The notes under the pieces: model-generated
Databases searched by the model: none
Seen by the model: only the letters and a program-made list of their open reading frames with translations
Told to the model about the DNA's origin: nothing
Source: Alphaproteobacteria bacterium
GTDB lineage: Bacteria; Pseudomonadota; Alphaproteobacteria; Rhizobiales; Xanthobacteraceae
Direction of reading: 5' to 3'
NCBI GenBank assembly: GCA_005884765.1
Contig: VAZV01000219.1
Coordinates: forward strand, 1 to 44,424
DNA: 44,424 nucleotides
In this document: positions 33,138-41,317 of the stretch, piece after piece
How the letters are laid out: every line of letters starts with the position of its first letter
Position numbering within the stretch: position 1 is the stretch's first letter
Position numbers and translations under genes: made by a program

Positions 33138-33562
33138 ATCAGCCGGCCTGTAAGCCGGGTTCTGTAGGGCACCACCCGCTTTCGCGAATGGTACGTGACG
33201 GCCATTCCTCTGGGGCAATGTTTGCACATTGCCTCGAGCAACCTACCCGGACGGCGAGAGCCCGACATCGCTCCCGCGGCGTTATCGCCTTTCAGCGAGC
33301 TGCCCGCGTAGCCGTCCCTATTCGGTCTTGCTCCCGGTGTGGTTTGCCATGCCGGATCCGTTGCCGGACCCGCGGTGCGCTCTTACCGCACCTTTTCACC
33401 CTTGCTGCCCCTTCCTTTCGGATGGGGAAGCGGTTCGTTCTCTGTGGCACTTTCCCTGGGGTTGCCCCCGCCGGACGTTATCCGGCACCGTATGTCGATG
33501 GAGCCCGGACTTTCCTCTCCAGCCACCTTTCGGTGATCGCCGGAGCGGCCGTCCGGCCGACT
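33138..33562 (-). ncRNA. rnpB: RNase P RNA (bacterial class A)
   Basis: Catalytic RNA of the tRNA 5'-processing enzyme, about 425 nt. On the minus strand the 5' part holds the invariant GGAGAGGAAAGTCCGGGCTC (complement of 33501-33520). The 3' end reads AGAACCCGGCTTACAGGCCG then GCTGAT, the universal 3' signature containing the P1/P4 partners and complementary to the 5' GGCCGGACGGCC region. Ends are estimated to within about 10 nt. The plus-strand ORFs across it are artefacts. Confidence 0.95.
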
Positions 33563-33571
33563 GACGTCCTT

Positions 33572-33600
33572 GTGATGGGGGCTGGGGGGCGTGGCGTCAA
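33572..33600 (-). promoter_or_regulatory. Possible rnpB promoter
   Basis: On the minus strand TTGACG (33600-33595), 17 bp, then CATCAC (33577-33572). The start point expected from this spacing, near 33565, agrees with the RNA 5' end judged from structure. The -10 is poor, so confidence is limited. Confidence 0.4.
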
Positions 33601-33635
33601 GCCACCAAACCGGGCAAAATAAATTATCCTGAAGA

Positions 33636-33661
33636 TGTCGTTTGGCGCTGGCTGCGTTCGA
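33636..33661 (+). promoter_or_regulatory. Candidate ECF42 promoter of the YCII/DGPF-sigma pair
   Basis: TGTCGT, 17 bp, then CGA, 41 bp before the YCII gene start. ECF42 promoters are, as I recall, marked by TGTCGA at -35 and CGA/TC at -10. One -35 base differs. This would allow the sigma factor to drive its own operon. Confidence 0.35.
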
Positions 33662-33701
33662 CCGGGTGTCGGCGATCCAGCCGACCAAAGGGAGTAATGA
33701 A

Positions 33702-34052
33702 ATGCAGTATCTGCTGTTGATCTATCGGAACGAGGCCGAATACGGCAACATGAGCCCTGCCAACCGGAAGCAATTGAGCGCGGAATATGGCGTGTACACC
33801 CAATCCATCATTCAGAGCGGCCATTTCAAGGCCGGCGACGGCTTGCAGCCAACCTCGACTGCGACCACCGTGCGGGTTCGCGACGGCAAGATGTTGACCA
33901 CAGATGGCCCGTTCGCCGAAACGCGCGAGCAACTCGGCGGCTATTATCTGGTGGAGGCCAAGGATCTCGACACCGCCATCGGGCTTGCCGCCCGGATTCC
34001 CGGCGCCAAGAGCGGCTCGATCGAGGTCCGGCCGGTCATGATCTACGATTGA
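33702..34052 (+). CDS. YCII/DGPF-domain protein, partner of the sigma factor
   Basis: 116 residues. Contains MQYLLLIYRNEAEYG, GHFKAGDGLQPTSTATTVRV, and the diagnostic TDGPFAETREQLGGYYLVEA with the DGPF sequence. The fold is a small ferredoxin-like YCII domain of unknown catalytic role. DGPF proteins are typically encoded directly beside ECF42 sigma factors, as here (27 bp gap). ATG 33702 follows GGGAG; the longer frame from 33642 is rejected. Confidence 0.92.
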   Translation: MQYLLLIYRNEAEYGNMSPANRKQLSAEYGVYTQSIIQSGHFKAGDGLQPTSTATTVRVRDGKMLTTDGPFAETREQLGGYYLVEAKDLDTAIGLAARIPGAKSGSIEVRPVMIYD

Positions 34053-34079
34053 TCTCGCCGGCTCGAAGCCACCAATAAA

Positions 34080-35327
34080 ATGACACCGAACGAGATCGAA
34101 AAACTGTTCCGCGACGAGGCGGGCCGGGCGCTGGCCACGCTGATCCGCCTCGTCGGCGATTTCGATCTCGCAGAGGACGCGTTGCAGGATGCGTTCGCCG
34201 TGGCACTGGAGCGATGGCCCCAGGAAAATCCGCCGTCGAATCCGCGCGCCTGGCTGGTCAATGTCGGGCGCAACAAGGCGATCGACCGCGTTCGTCGCGC
34301 CATCGCGTTTCGCGGCAAGCACGACCAATTGACGCACGAGATCGAACTCAACGCGTCGAGCCCGGACGAGGCGGATCAATCGACGACATTCGACGACGAC
34401 ATGATGCGGCTGATCTTCACCTGTTGCCATCCGGCGTTTGCTGCCGAGGTTCAGGTCGCCTTGACGCTGCGCACGGTCTGCGGGTTGACCACCGCGCAGG
34501 TCGCGCGTGCGTTTCTCGTCAGCGAGGAGGCAATGGCGCAGCGCCTGTTGCGCGCCAAACAGAAAATCCGTCTCGCTGGAATTCCCTACGAAGTGCCGGA
34601 GCGTGAGGCGCTCGAGCCGCGGTTGCGCGGCGTGCTGGCGGTGATCTATCTGGTCTTCACCGAAGGCTATGTCGCGACCTCAGGCGACGGATTGATGCGT
34701 CCGGATCTGGCGCGCGAAGCGATCCGGCTCGGTCGCCTGCTCAATATGCTGGTCCCCGGGCGCGGCGAGATCAAGGGACTGCTGGCGCTGATGCTGCTGC
34801 ATGATGCGCGGCGCGCTGGGCGCGAAACCGCTGCCGGCGACATCGTGCTCCTGGAAGAGCAGGATCGCTCGTTGTGGGATTTTTGCCAGATCGCCGAAGG
34901 GTTGAAGCTGGTGGAAGAAGCCTTGCGCATGCCCGGCCCGCCGCAAGCTTACGCAGTGCAGGCCGCGATCGCAGCCTTGCATGCGCGTGCGCCGAATTAT
35001 GAGGATACCGACTGGCGGCAGATCGCCGGGCTTTATGAGGTGCTGTTGCGGATCAGCCCATCGCCCGTGATCGAACTCAATCACGCGGCCGCCGTTTCGA
35101 TGGTCGACGGGCCGGCGCGGGCGCTCGACCTGATCGATGCGATCGAGGCCCGCGGTGCGCTCGGCGGCTATGAATTGATGCCGGCGGTGCGCGCCGATCT
35201 GTTGCGCAGGCTCGGCAGGCGCGATGCCGCGCGCGCCGCTTATCTCGCTGCGAGCGAAGCGACGCAGCTCGAACCGCTGCGGCGGCTCTATACGCGGCGG
35301 CTCGCGGAGTTGGACGGAAAAAGCTGA
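34080..35327 (+). CDS. ECF42-type RNA polymerase sigma factor with C-terminal extension
   Basis: 415 residues, twice a normal ECF sigma. Region 2 at residues 8-75 (LVGDFDLAEDALQDAFAVAL, NPRAWLVNVGRNKAIDRVRR), region 4 at about 120-165 (LTLRTVCGLTTAQVARAFLV, EEAMAQRLLRAKQKIR). From about 170 to the end is the long helical extension with tetratricopeptide-like character (FTEGYVATSGDGLMRPDLAR, IAALHARAPNYEDTDWRQIA, LNHAAAVSMVDGPARALDLI) that replaces an anti-sigma factor in this group. Stress signal and regulon are unknown; the upstream DGPF gene is the expected target. Confidence 0.92.
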   Translation: MTPNEIEKLFRDEAGRALATLIRLVGDFDLAEDALQDAFAVALERWPQENPPSNPRAWLVNVGRNKAIDRVRRAIAFRGKHDQLTHEIELNASSPDEADQSTTFDDDMMRLIFTCCHPAFAAEVQVALTLRTVCGLTTAQVARAFLVSEEAMAQRLLRAKQKIRLAGIPYEVPEREALEPRLRGVLAVIYLVFTEGYVATSGDGLMRPDLAREAIRLGRLLNMLVPGRGEIKGLLALMLLHDARRAGRETAAGDIVLLEEQDRSLWDFCQIAEGLKLVEEALRMPGPPQAYAVQAAIAALHARAPNYEDTDWRQIAGLYEVLLRISPSPVIELNHAAAVSMVDGPARALDLIDAIEARGALGGYELMPAVRADLLRRLGRRDAARAAYLAASEATQLEPLRRLYTRRLAELDGKS

Positions 35328-35339
35328 GCGGGCGGTGTA

Positions 35340-36122
35340 CTACCTCGTCGCCGCCGCCTGGGCCTCGGCCGGGAGGCTTGCGAGCAGCTGATGCAACGTG
35401 GTCAGCGTCGAGTGGTCGGCGATGCCGTCGACGCGGGCGGGCCGGAAGTGACGCTGGAAGGCGGTGACCACTTCCATGGTCGGTCCGTCATATTTGCCGG
35501 TGACCGGTATGCCATAGCCATATCTTGCCAAGGCCCGCTGCATGCCCGCGACGTTTTCGTCGATGCTGCCCAGTTTGAGGGCTTCGCCGCGCACGATCGG
35601 CGCCGGCTGCACCCAATGGCCGACGCCGGAATTGGCGAGCGAGTGCCATGGAAATTTTTCGCCGGGGTCCTTCTTGCGCGCCGGCGCAACGTCGGAATGC
35701 GCCAGCACGCGATTCCCCGGCACGTCGCGGCGGAGCATGATGCCGCGGCAAAGGGCGATCACGGCGGCGACCTGGCGCAGCGGAAATTCCGGATAGCCCC
35801 AATCATGGCCGCGGTTGACGATCTCGATGCCGATCGAACACGAGTTGATGTCCTCTTCGCCGGCCCAGGACGACACGCCGGCATGCCAGGCGCGCTTGGC
35901 TTCGGGCACGCATTGCACGATGCGGCCGTCTTCCAGCACGATGTAGTGCGCGGAGACGTCGGTGCCCGCGGTGCAGAGTTGCCTGATCGCGCCCTCCACA
36001 TCCGGCATGCCGGTGTAGTGCAGCACGATCATGTCGGGTTGGCGGCCTTTGCTGCGGTCGCCGTAATTCGCCGACGGAATGACGTCGGATGCAATCGATG
36101 TATCGGGGGTGAAAGTCCGCAT
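35340..36122 (-). CDS. N-acetylmuramoyl-L-alanine amidase with peptidoglycan-binding domain
   Basis: Amidase_2 (AmiD/AmpD-like) enzyme cutting the bond between MurNAc and L-alanine; 260 residues from ATG 36122. Zinc ligands H35 (MIVLHYTGM), H142 (VLAHSDVAP) and D152 (KKDPGEKFPW), and catalytic E100 (SIGIEIVNRG) are present. A C-terminal peptidoglycan-binding helix bundle covers about residues 180-245 (AGMQRALARYGYGIPVTGKY). There is no signal peptide from this start; the frame extends to an ATG at 36209 with no better leader, so location (cytoplasmic recycling or envelope) is open. It is divergent from the dcw cluster. Confidence 0.88.
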   Translation of the reverse strand: MRTFTPDTSIASDVIPSANYGDRSKGRQPDMIVLHYTGMPDVEGAIRQLCTAGTDVSAHYIVLEDGRIVQCVPEAKRAWHAGVSSWAGEEDINSCSIGIEIVNRGHDWGYPEFPLRQVAAVIALCRGIMLRRDVPGNRVLAHSDVAPARKKDPGEKFPWHSLANSGVGHWVQPAPIVRGEALKLGSIDENVAGMQRALARYGYGIPVTGKYDGPTMEVVTAFQRHFRPARVDGIADHSTLTTLHQLLASLPAEAQAAATR

Positions 36123-36666
36123 GCTGGCGCTGGCCCTGGGGAGCGGGAGGGCACGTTGACGCTTCGAATCATCACGATCGGATGCGAACGAACCGAGCGA
36201 CATAAGCATAATTTAAACCGGCCGGGAGGACAGTGATAGTACGCAATGAAAACTAATCTGTTCACTATTCCTTTACGATTTCTTCCGCGCAATCCGGGCA
36301 ACACCGCGCCGCGTCGCATTTTGGCTGAGTGTGCGCCGGAAGCCTCACCGCGGGGCAGGGATCGAAACCGCTTCAAATCCGGCCCGGACCGGCAACGCTT
36401 TCTTAACGCTGACTGCCGTTACTAAGGGGTGAAGTGCCGAACCGGTTCATGCTCGAAATCCCATGGCAGCCCTTAAAATTCCGCGCGGAAAACAGGGTTG
36501 GCGGCCTGGGATGCGCGGGATCGGCAATCGCGCCTCGCCAAGGCCTCTTTACCCGCAAGCGCTTTCCAAGGCGAAAGGTCCGGCGAAGCGCAGACATTTG
36601 AGGCGCAATGGGCCCGTTCGCGTCCAGCATCCCTGCTTTACGCCGGTCTTTCCCCGGGGGCGGCGC
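36123..36666. other. Gene-free region ahead of the dcw cluster; no mraZ seen
   Basis: About 540 bp between the amidase and rsmH starts. No MraZ-like frame (two SpoVT/AbrB-type repeats) is visible on either strand; the open frame from 36463 that runs into rsmH is Arg/Pro-rich and unconserved. The AT-richer stretch 36237-36290 (tgaaaactaatctgttcact and onward) is the likely place for the cluster promoter. No repeated TGGGN boxes typical of MraZ binding were noticed. Confidence 0.5.
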
Positions 36667-37662
36667 ATGAGCCCGGCTGGCACGCGCCATATTCCCGTGC
36701 TCGGCCGCGAGGCCGTCGAGTGGCTGGCCGCCAAAAGCGGCGGCATCTACGTCGATGCCACCTTCGGCGCGGGCGGCTACAGCCGCGCCATCCTGGAGAC
36801 GGGCGGAACCCGCGTCATCGGCATCGATCGCGACAGGACCGCGATTGCCGGCGGATTCGATCTGGTCGAGGGCTCCGAGGGTCGGCTGATACTGGTCGAG
36901 GACCGCTTCTCGCATCTTGACGAAATCTGCGCCGCGCAGGGATTTTCCGCAGTCGACGGCGTCGTGATGGACGTCGGCGTGTCCTCGATGCAGCTCGACG
37001 ACGCCGGTCGCGGCTTTTCGTTTCGCCTCGGCGGGCCGCTCGACATGCGGATGGGCCACGATGGTCCGACAGCGGCCGACGTGATCGCGAAAGCGTCCGA
37101 GACCGATCTTGCCGATATCATCTACGTCTTTGGCGAAGAGCGGCGTTCGCGCGCCGTCGCCCGCGCCATCGTCGCCGCGCGCGCGCAAGCGCCGATTGCG
37201 ACCACGCGGGCGCTCGCCGATATCGTTGCAAAGGTGGTGCGATCAAAGCCCGGCGACATTCACCCGGCGACGCGGACGTTTCAGGCGTTGCGGATCTTCG
37301 CCAACCAGGAGCTTGACGAGTTGCACCTGGCGCTGTCGGCGGCGGAGCGCGTGCTCAAGCCGGGCGGCCGGCTGGTCGTGGTGTCGTTTCATTCGTTGGA
37401 AGACCGCATCGTCAAGAATTTCTTGACCGACCGCGGCAAGTCTGCCGGTGGATCGCGGCATCTGCCCGAAGTGGCGCAGGCCGCACCGAGTTTTCATATT
37501 CTGACCCGGCGTCCGCTGGCGCCACGTGAACAGGAGATCGCCGCCAATCCGCGCGCCCGTTCGGCCAAGCTGCGCGCCGCCGAACGAACGTCCGCGCCGG
37601 CGCATCCCGCCGACGCGCTGCCGGCCTGGCCAAGACTTTCCGATGTGATGAGGGGAGGCTGA
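36667..37662 (+). CDS. rsmH: 16S rRNA (cytosine-1402 N4)-methyltransferase
   Basis: 331 residues; methylates C1402 in the ribosomal P site using SAM. Conserved RHIPVLGREAVEWLAAKSGG, the SAM loop VDATFGAGGYSRAILE, DGVVMDVGVSSMQLDDAGRG (family LGVSSxQLD), GPLDMRMG and VVVSFHSLEDRIVKNF are all present. ATG 36667 is chosen because the conserved region begins eight residues later; upstream sequence in the same frame is not conserved. First gene of the division cluster; ftsL starts two bases after its stop. Confidence 0.95.
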   Translation: MSPAGTRHIPVLGREAVEWLAAKSGGIYVDATFGAGGYSRAILETGGTRVIGIDRDRTAIAGGFDLVEGSEGRLILVEDRFSHLDEICAAQGFSAVDGVVMDVGVSSMQLDDAGRGFSFRLGGPLDMRMGHDGPTAADVIAKASETDLADIIYVFGEERRSRAVARAIVAARAQAPIATTRALADIVAKVVRSKPGDIHPATRTFQALRIFANQELDELHLALSAAERVLKPGGRLVVVSFHSLEDRIVKNFLTDRGKSAGGSRHLPEVAQAAPSFHILTRRPLAPREQEIAANPRARSAKLRAAERTSAPAHPADALPAWPRLSDVMRGG

Positions 37663-37664
37663 CC

Positions 37665-38054
37665 ATGCGGATCATCCATCTCCTCGTGATCGGCGCGCTA
37701 TTGTTCGCGGCGAGCTACGTCTACCGCATAAAAATGGACTCCACGGCACGCGTCGAGCGCGTGTTGCGGCTGCATGCGGAAATCCGCGAGCAGCGCGACG
37801 CCATTGCGGTGCTGCGCTCGGAATGGGCCAAGCTCGACGCGCCGCTGCGGCTGCAGGGCCTCGCCGAGCGCCATCTGCCGCTCAGGCCCATCAGCGCGAC
37901 GCAATACGATGCGTTGAAGAACCTGCCGGAGCGGCCGAGCCTTGTCGGCCCGGACGGTCCCGATCCGATCGGCGCCATGATCGGCACCATCGATGTCGCT
38001 GCCGATCCGGCCTCTGTCACCGGCTCGGTGCGCCCGCCGGAGGGCAGGCAATGA
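37665..38054 (+). CDS. ftsL: Cell division protein FtsL
   Basis: 129 residues. One N-terminal membrane helix (residues 4-20, IHLLVIGALLFAASYVY), then a periplasmic coiled coil (ARVERVLRLHAEIREQRDAI, AVLRSEWAKLDAPLRLQGLA) of the kind that pairs with FtsB in the divisome. Identity rests on size, topology and position between rsmH and ftsI, as FtsL sequences diverge widely. The stop overlaps the ftsI start in ATGA. Confidence 0.92.
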   Translation: MRIIHLLVIGALLFAASYVYRIKMDSTARVERVLRLHAEIREQRDAIAVLRSEWAKLDAPLRLQGLAERHLPLRPISATQYDALKNLPERPSLVGPDGPDPIGAMIGTIDVAADPASVTGSVRPPEGRQ

Positions 38055-39799
38055 CCGGTTCAAGGCCGGCCAAAGCCAGGTCCGCGGAGCCGTGGCGGCA
38101 GCGCGTGGTCCGCAGCCTGCTTTACGGGCGCAACGTCGACCGATCGGTTAAAGCGCGCGCCCGCGTCGGATTCGCGATAGTCGCTTTCGCGGCGATTTAT
38201 GCGATCATCGGCGGGCGGCTCGTCATGTTCGCGGTCGGTGCCGACGGCCACGGCGCGCGCCGCACCGCCTCGCAAGATGCAATCGCGACCGCGCGGCCGG
38301 ATATTGTCGACCGCAATGGCGAGGTGCTGGCGACCGACGTCAAGGCGCCGAGCTTGTTCGGCGAGCCGCGCCGCATCATCGACAAGGACGAGGCGATCGA
38401 GCTTCTGACGGCGACGCTGCCGGATCTTGACACCGGCGAAGTGCGCGACCGCCTGTCGTCGAGGAAAGGCTTCGTCTGGCTGAAGCGCGAAATCACGCCG
38501 GCGCAGCAACAGGAAATTCACCGCCTCGGCATTCCGGGCATCGGCTTCCTCCGCGAGAACAAGCGCGTCTATCCGACCGGCAACGAGGTCGCGCACCTGA
38601 TCGGCCTCGTCAACATCGACAACCAGGGCATCGCCGGCATGGAGAAATGGCTCGACAGCAACGGGCTTGCCGACCTGCATCGCGCCGGCTTTGCCACCGA
38701 TCGCCTGCAGCGGCCCATCGAGTTGTCGGTCGACCTGCGTGTCGAGCACGCGCTGCGCGACGAATTGCTCAAGGCCAAGGAGAAATTCCACGCCAAGGCC
38801 GCGTCCGGGCTCGTCTCCAACGTCAGGACCGGGGAGATCGTGGCGATGGTTTCGGTTCCGGACTTCGATCCGAACAATCCGAAAGAGGCGCATGATCCTG
38901 ATCGCATCAATCGGCTGACCACCGGCGTTTACGAATTGGGCTCGACCTTCAAGGCGTTCACGCTGGCGATGGCGCTGGATTCCGGCAAGTATGATCTCAA
39001 CTCGACGTGGGATGCCCGCGGCGCGTTGCACTATGGCAAGTTCGCCATTCATGACGATCATCCCCTCGGGCGCATGATCAATATGAGGGAAGTCTTCACC
39101 TACTCCTCCAACATCGGCGCGGCGCGCATCGCGCTCGCGCAAGGGGTGGAGGCGCACAAGGCGTTCCTGCGCAAGATGGGGCAGCTCGAGCGGCTACGCA
39201 CCGAATTGCCGGAAAGCGCTTCCCCAATCGTGCCGCATCGCTGGGCTGAACTAAACACCGTCACTATAGCCTTCGGTCACGGCATCGCGGTGGCGCCGTT
39301 GCAGGCGGTGATGGGGATCGATGCGCTGGTGAACGGCGGTTACCTGATTCCGCCGACCTTCATGAAGCGCACCGAGCAGGAGGCGATGGCGCTGGCCAAG
39401 CGCGTGATCAAGCCCGAGACGTCGGAGAAGATGCGGTTCTTGATGCGGCTCAACGCCGAAATCGGTACCGCGAAGAAAGCCGACGTCAACGGCTACTACA
39501 TCGGCGGCAAGACCGGCACGGCGGAAAAGGTCATCAACGGTCACTATGCCAAGAAGCGCGTGCTCAATGCGTTTACCGCGATTTTGCCGGCGGACAATCC
39601 CCGCTACCAGCTCCTTATCATGCTGGACGAGCCCCAGCCGCTGAAGGAAACCTTTGGCTTCATCACTTCGGGCTGGAACGCAGTGCCGACCGGCGGCAAC
39701 GTAATTGCCCGCATTGCGCCGCTTTTGGGGATCGAACCGCGGTTCAATCTGCCGCCGTCCGACCGCCTTATTCTTGCGGCATCGAGGACAACCCAGTAA
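38051..39799 (+). CDS. ftsI: Septal peptidoglycan transpeptidase FtsI (PBP3)
   Basis: Class B penicillin-binding protein, 582 residues, which cross-links septal peptidoglycan with FtsW. Membrane helix at about 38-60 (VGFAIVAFAAIYAIIGGRLV), pedestal domain with RPDIVDRNGEVLATDV, then the transpeptidase domain. The catalytic motifs are intact: S298-x-x-K301 (GSTFKAF), S352-S-N354 (YSSN) and K487-T-G (GGKTGTAEK). Start coupled to ftsL by a four-base overlap. Confidence 0.96.
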   Translation: MTGSRPAKARSAEPWRQRVVRSLLYGRNVDRSVKARARVGFAIVAFAAIYAIIGGRLVMFAVGADGHGARRTASQDAIATARPDIVDRNGEVLATDVKAPSLFGEPRRIIDKDEAIELLTATLPDLDTGEVRDRLSSRKGFVWLKREITPAQQQEIHRLGIPGIGFLRENKRVYPTGNEVAHLIGLVNIDNQGIAGMEKWLDSNGLADLHRAGFATDRLQRPIELSVDLRVEHALRDELLKAKEKFHAKAASGLVSNVRTGEIVAMVSVPDFDPNNPKEAHDPDRINRLTTGVYELGSTFKAFTLAMALDSGKYDLNSTWDARGALHYGKFAIHDDHPLGRMINMREVFTYSSNIGAARIALAQGVEAHKAFLRKMGQLERLRTELPESASPIVPHRWAELNTVTIAFGHGIAVAPLQAVMGIDALVNGGYLIPPTFMKRTEQEAMALAKRVIKPETSEKMRFLMRLNAEIGTAKKADVNGYYIGGKTGTAEKVINGHYAKKRVLNAFTAILPADNPRYQLLIMLDEPQPLKETFGFITSGWNAVPTGGNVIARIAPLLGIEPRFNLPPSDRLILAASRTTQ

Positions 39800-39856
39800 G
39801 GCGTAATAACAACAAGACTAGAAGTTCCCCGCCCGCGCCGGCCGGACTGGAAGATC

Positions 39857-41317
39857 ATGAGACTTCGCGACCTCTTTGGCGATGACGCGACGATCGACCC
39901 CAAGGCGGAAGCAGTGGTGGTGACCGGCCTTGCCGTCGACAGCCGCGTGGTGAGGCCCGGCGACCTGTTCTTCGCGCTCTCCGGCCACAAGACCGATGGC
40001 GGGCGCTTCATCGATGCGGCGATTGCCTCAGGCGCGGTTGCCATAGCCGGCAACCATGCACTGCCTGGCGATCGTCGCGTGCCGTTCGTCACCACGGCGA
40101 ATCCGCGCCGCGCGCTCGCGCTCGCCGCCGCCAGATTTTTTGCAAAGCAGCCGGCAACGATCGCGGCGGTGACCGGGACCAGCGGCAAGACCTCGGTCGC
40201 AGCCTTCACGCGGCAAATCTGGCTCAAGCTTGGTCACACCTCCGCCAGCATCGGCACCATCGGCCTCGTATCGCCGAAGCGCACCATTTATGGTTCGCTG
40301 ACGACGCCGGATCCGATCGCGCTGCATCGCCAGCTCGACGAGATCGCGCGCGACGGCGTCACGCATCTGGCGTTCGAGGCTTCCTCGCACGGGCTCGACC
40401 AATATCGGTTGGACGGCGTCCGCATCGCGGCCGGCGGCTTCACCAATCTGTCGCGCGACCACATGGATTACCATCCGGACGTCGCGCATTATCTTGACGC
40501 CAAGCTGCGGCTGTTCCGCGATCTCGTCATTGCCGACGGTGCTGCTGTGATCTCAGCCGACCATGATTGCTCGCAAGCCGTGATCGATGCCGCGCAGGCG
40601 CGCGGCTTGCGCATCATCACGGTCGGCAGCAAGGGTGACGGCCGAGGGGAGGGCATTCGCCTGGTCGATGCCAGGATCGACGGCTTCGACCAAAAGCTCG
40701 AGCTCGAACATCGCGGCCGCAACATATCGATCCGGTTGCCGCTGGTCGGCGAATTCCAGATCGAGAACGCGCTGGTCGCGGCCGGACTTGCTATCGGTAC
40801 CGGCAGCGAGGCCGGTGCGGTGTTCGCTGCGCTCGAACAGCTCGAAGGCGCGAAGGGCCGCCTGGAGCGCGTTGGCGAGCGCAACGGCGCGCCGATCTTC
40901 GTCGACTATGCGCACAAGCCCGACGCGCTGGCAAAAGCATTGCAGGCGCTGCGGCCTTACGCCAAGCGCAGGCTCGTCGTGGTGTTCGGCGCGGGCGGCG
41001 ACCGTGACGCCGGCAAGCGTCCTCTGATGGGAGCGATCGCGTCGGAGAATGCCGACGATATCATCGTCACCGACGACAATCCGCGCAGCGAAAGCCCGGA
41101 CGCGATCCGTGCCGCGATCTTGAGCGCTGCCAAGGGCGCCAAGGAAATCGGCGACCGCGCCGCCGCGATCCGGGTCGCGATCGACGGCCTGCAGCCGGGC
41201 GACGCGCTTCTGATTGCCGGCAAGGGCCACGAAACCGGGCAGATCGTCGGCGACCATGTGTTGCCGTTCAGCGATCATGATGCGGTGGCGGCAGCACTTG
41301 CGCCGAGGGTCGCATGA
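39857..41317 (+). CDS. murE: UDP-MurNAc-tripeptide synthetase (meso-DAP adding)
   Basis: Cytoplasmic Mur ligase, 486 residues, adding the third amino acid to UDP-MurNAc-L-Ala-D-Glu with ATP. P-loop AVTGTSGKTSVAAF near residue 105; ASSHGLDQYRLDG; DYAHKPDAL; and DDNPRSE near residue 406, the signature for meso-diaminopimelate rather than lysine. 57 bp separate it from ftsI; the stop overlaps the murF start. Confidence 0.96.
   Translation: MRLRDLFGDDATIDPKAEAVVVTGLAVDSRVVRPGDLFFALSGHKTDGGRFIDAAIASGAVAIAGNHALPGDRRVPFVTTANPRRALALAAARFFAKQPATIAAVTGTSGKTSVAAFTRQIWLKLGHTSASIGTIGLVSPKRTIYGSLTTPDPIALHRQLDEIARDGVTHLAFEASSHGLDQYRLDGVRIAAGGFTNLSRDHMDYHPDVAHYLDAKLRLFRDLVIADGAAVISADHDCSQAVIDAAQARGLRIITVGSKGDGRGEGIRLVDARIDGFDQKLELEHRGRNISIRLPLVGEFQIENALVAAGLAIGTGSEAGAVFAALEQLEGAKGRLERVGERNGAPIFVDYAHKPDALAKALQALRPYAKRRLVVVFGAGGDRDAGKRPLMGAIASENADDIIVTDDNPRSESPDAIRAAILSAAKGAKEIGDRAAAIRVAIDGLQPGDALLIAGKGHETGQIVGDHVLPFSDHDAVAAALAPRVA

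Noticed and set aside
32975..33268. Minus-strand frame ending SKTICQILDDAPADALEV
   Set aside because: The tail looks protein-like, but no start with a ribosome-binding site is present and the frame enters rnpB.
33074..33622. Plus-strand frames across 33.1-33.6 kb
   Set aside because: They lie antisense to the RNase P RNA, whose signatures are unambiguous.
36463..36666. N-terminal extension of RsmH
   Set aside because: Arg/Pro-rich, not conserved in the family; the normal start of the domain follows ATG 36667.
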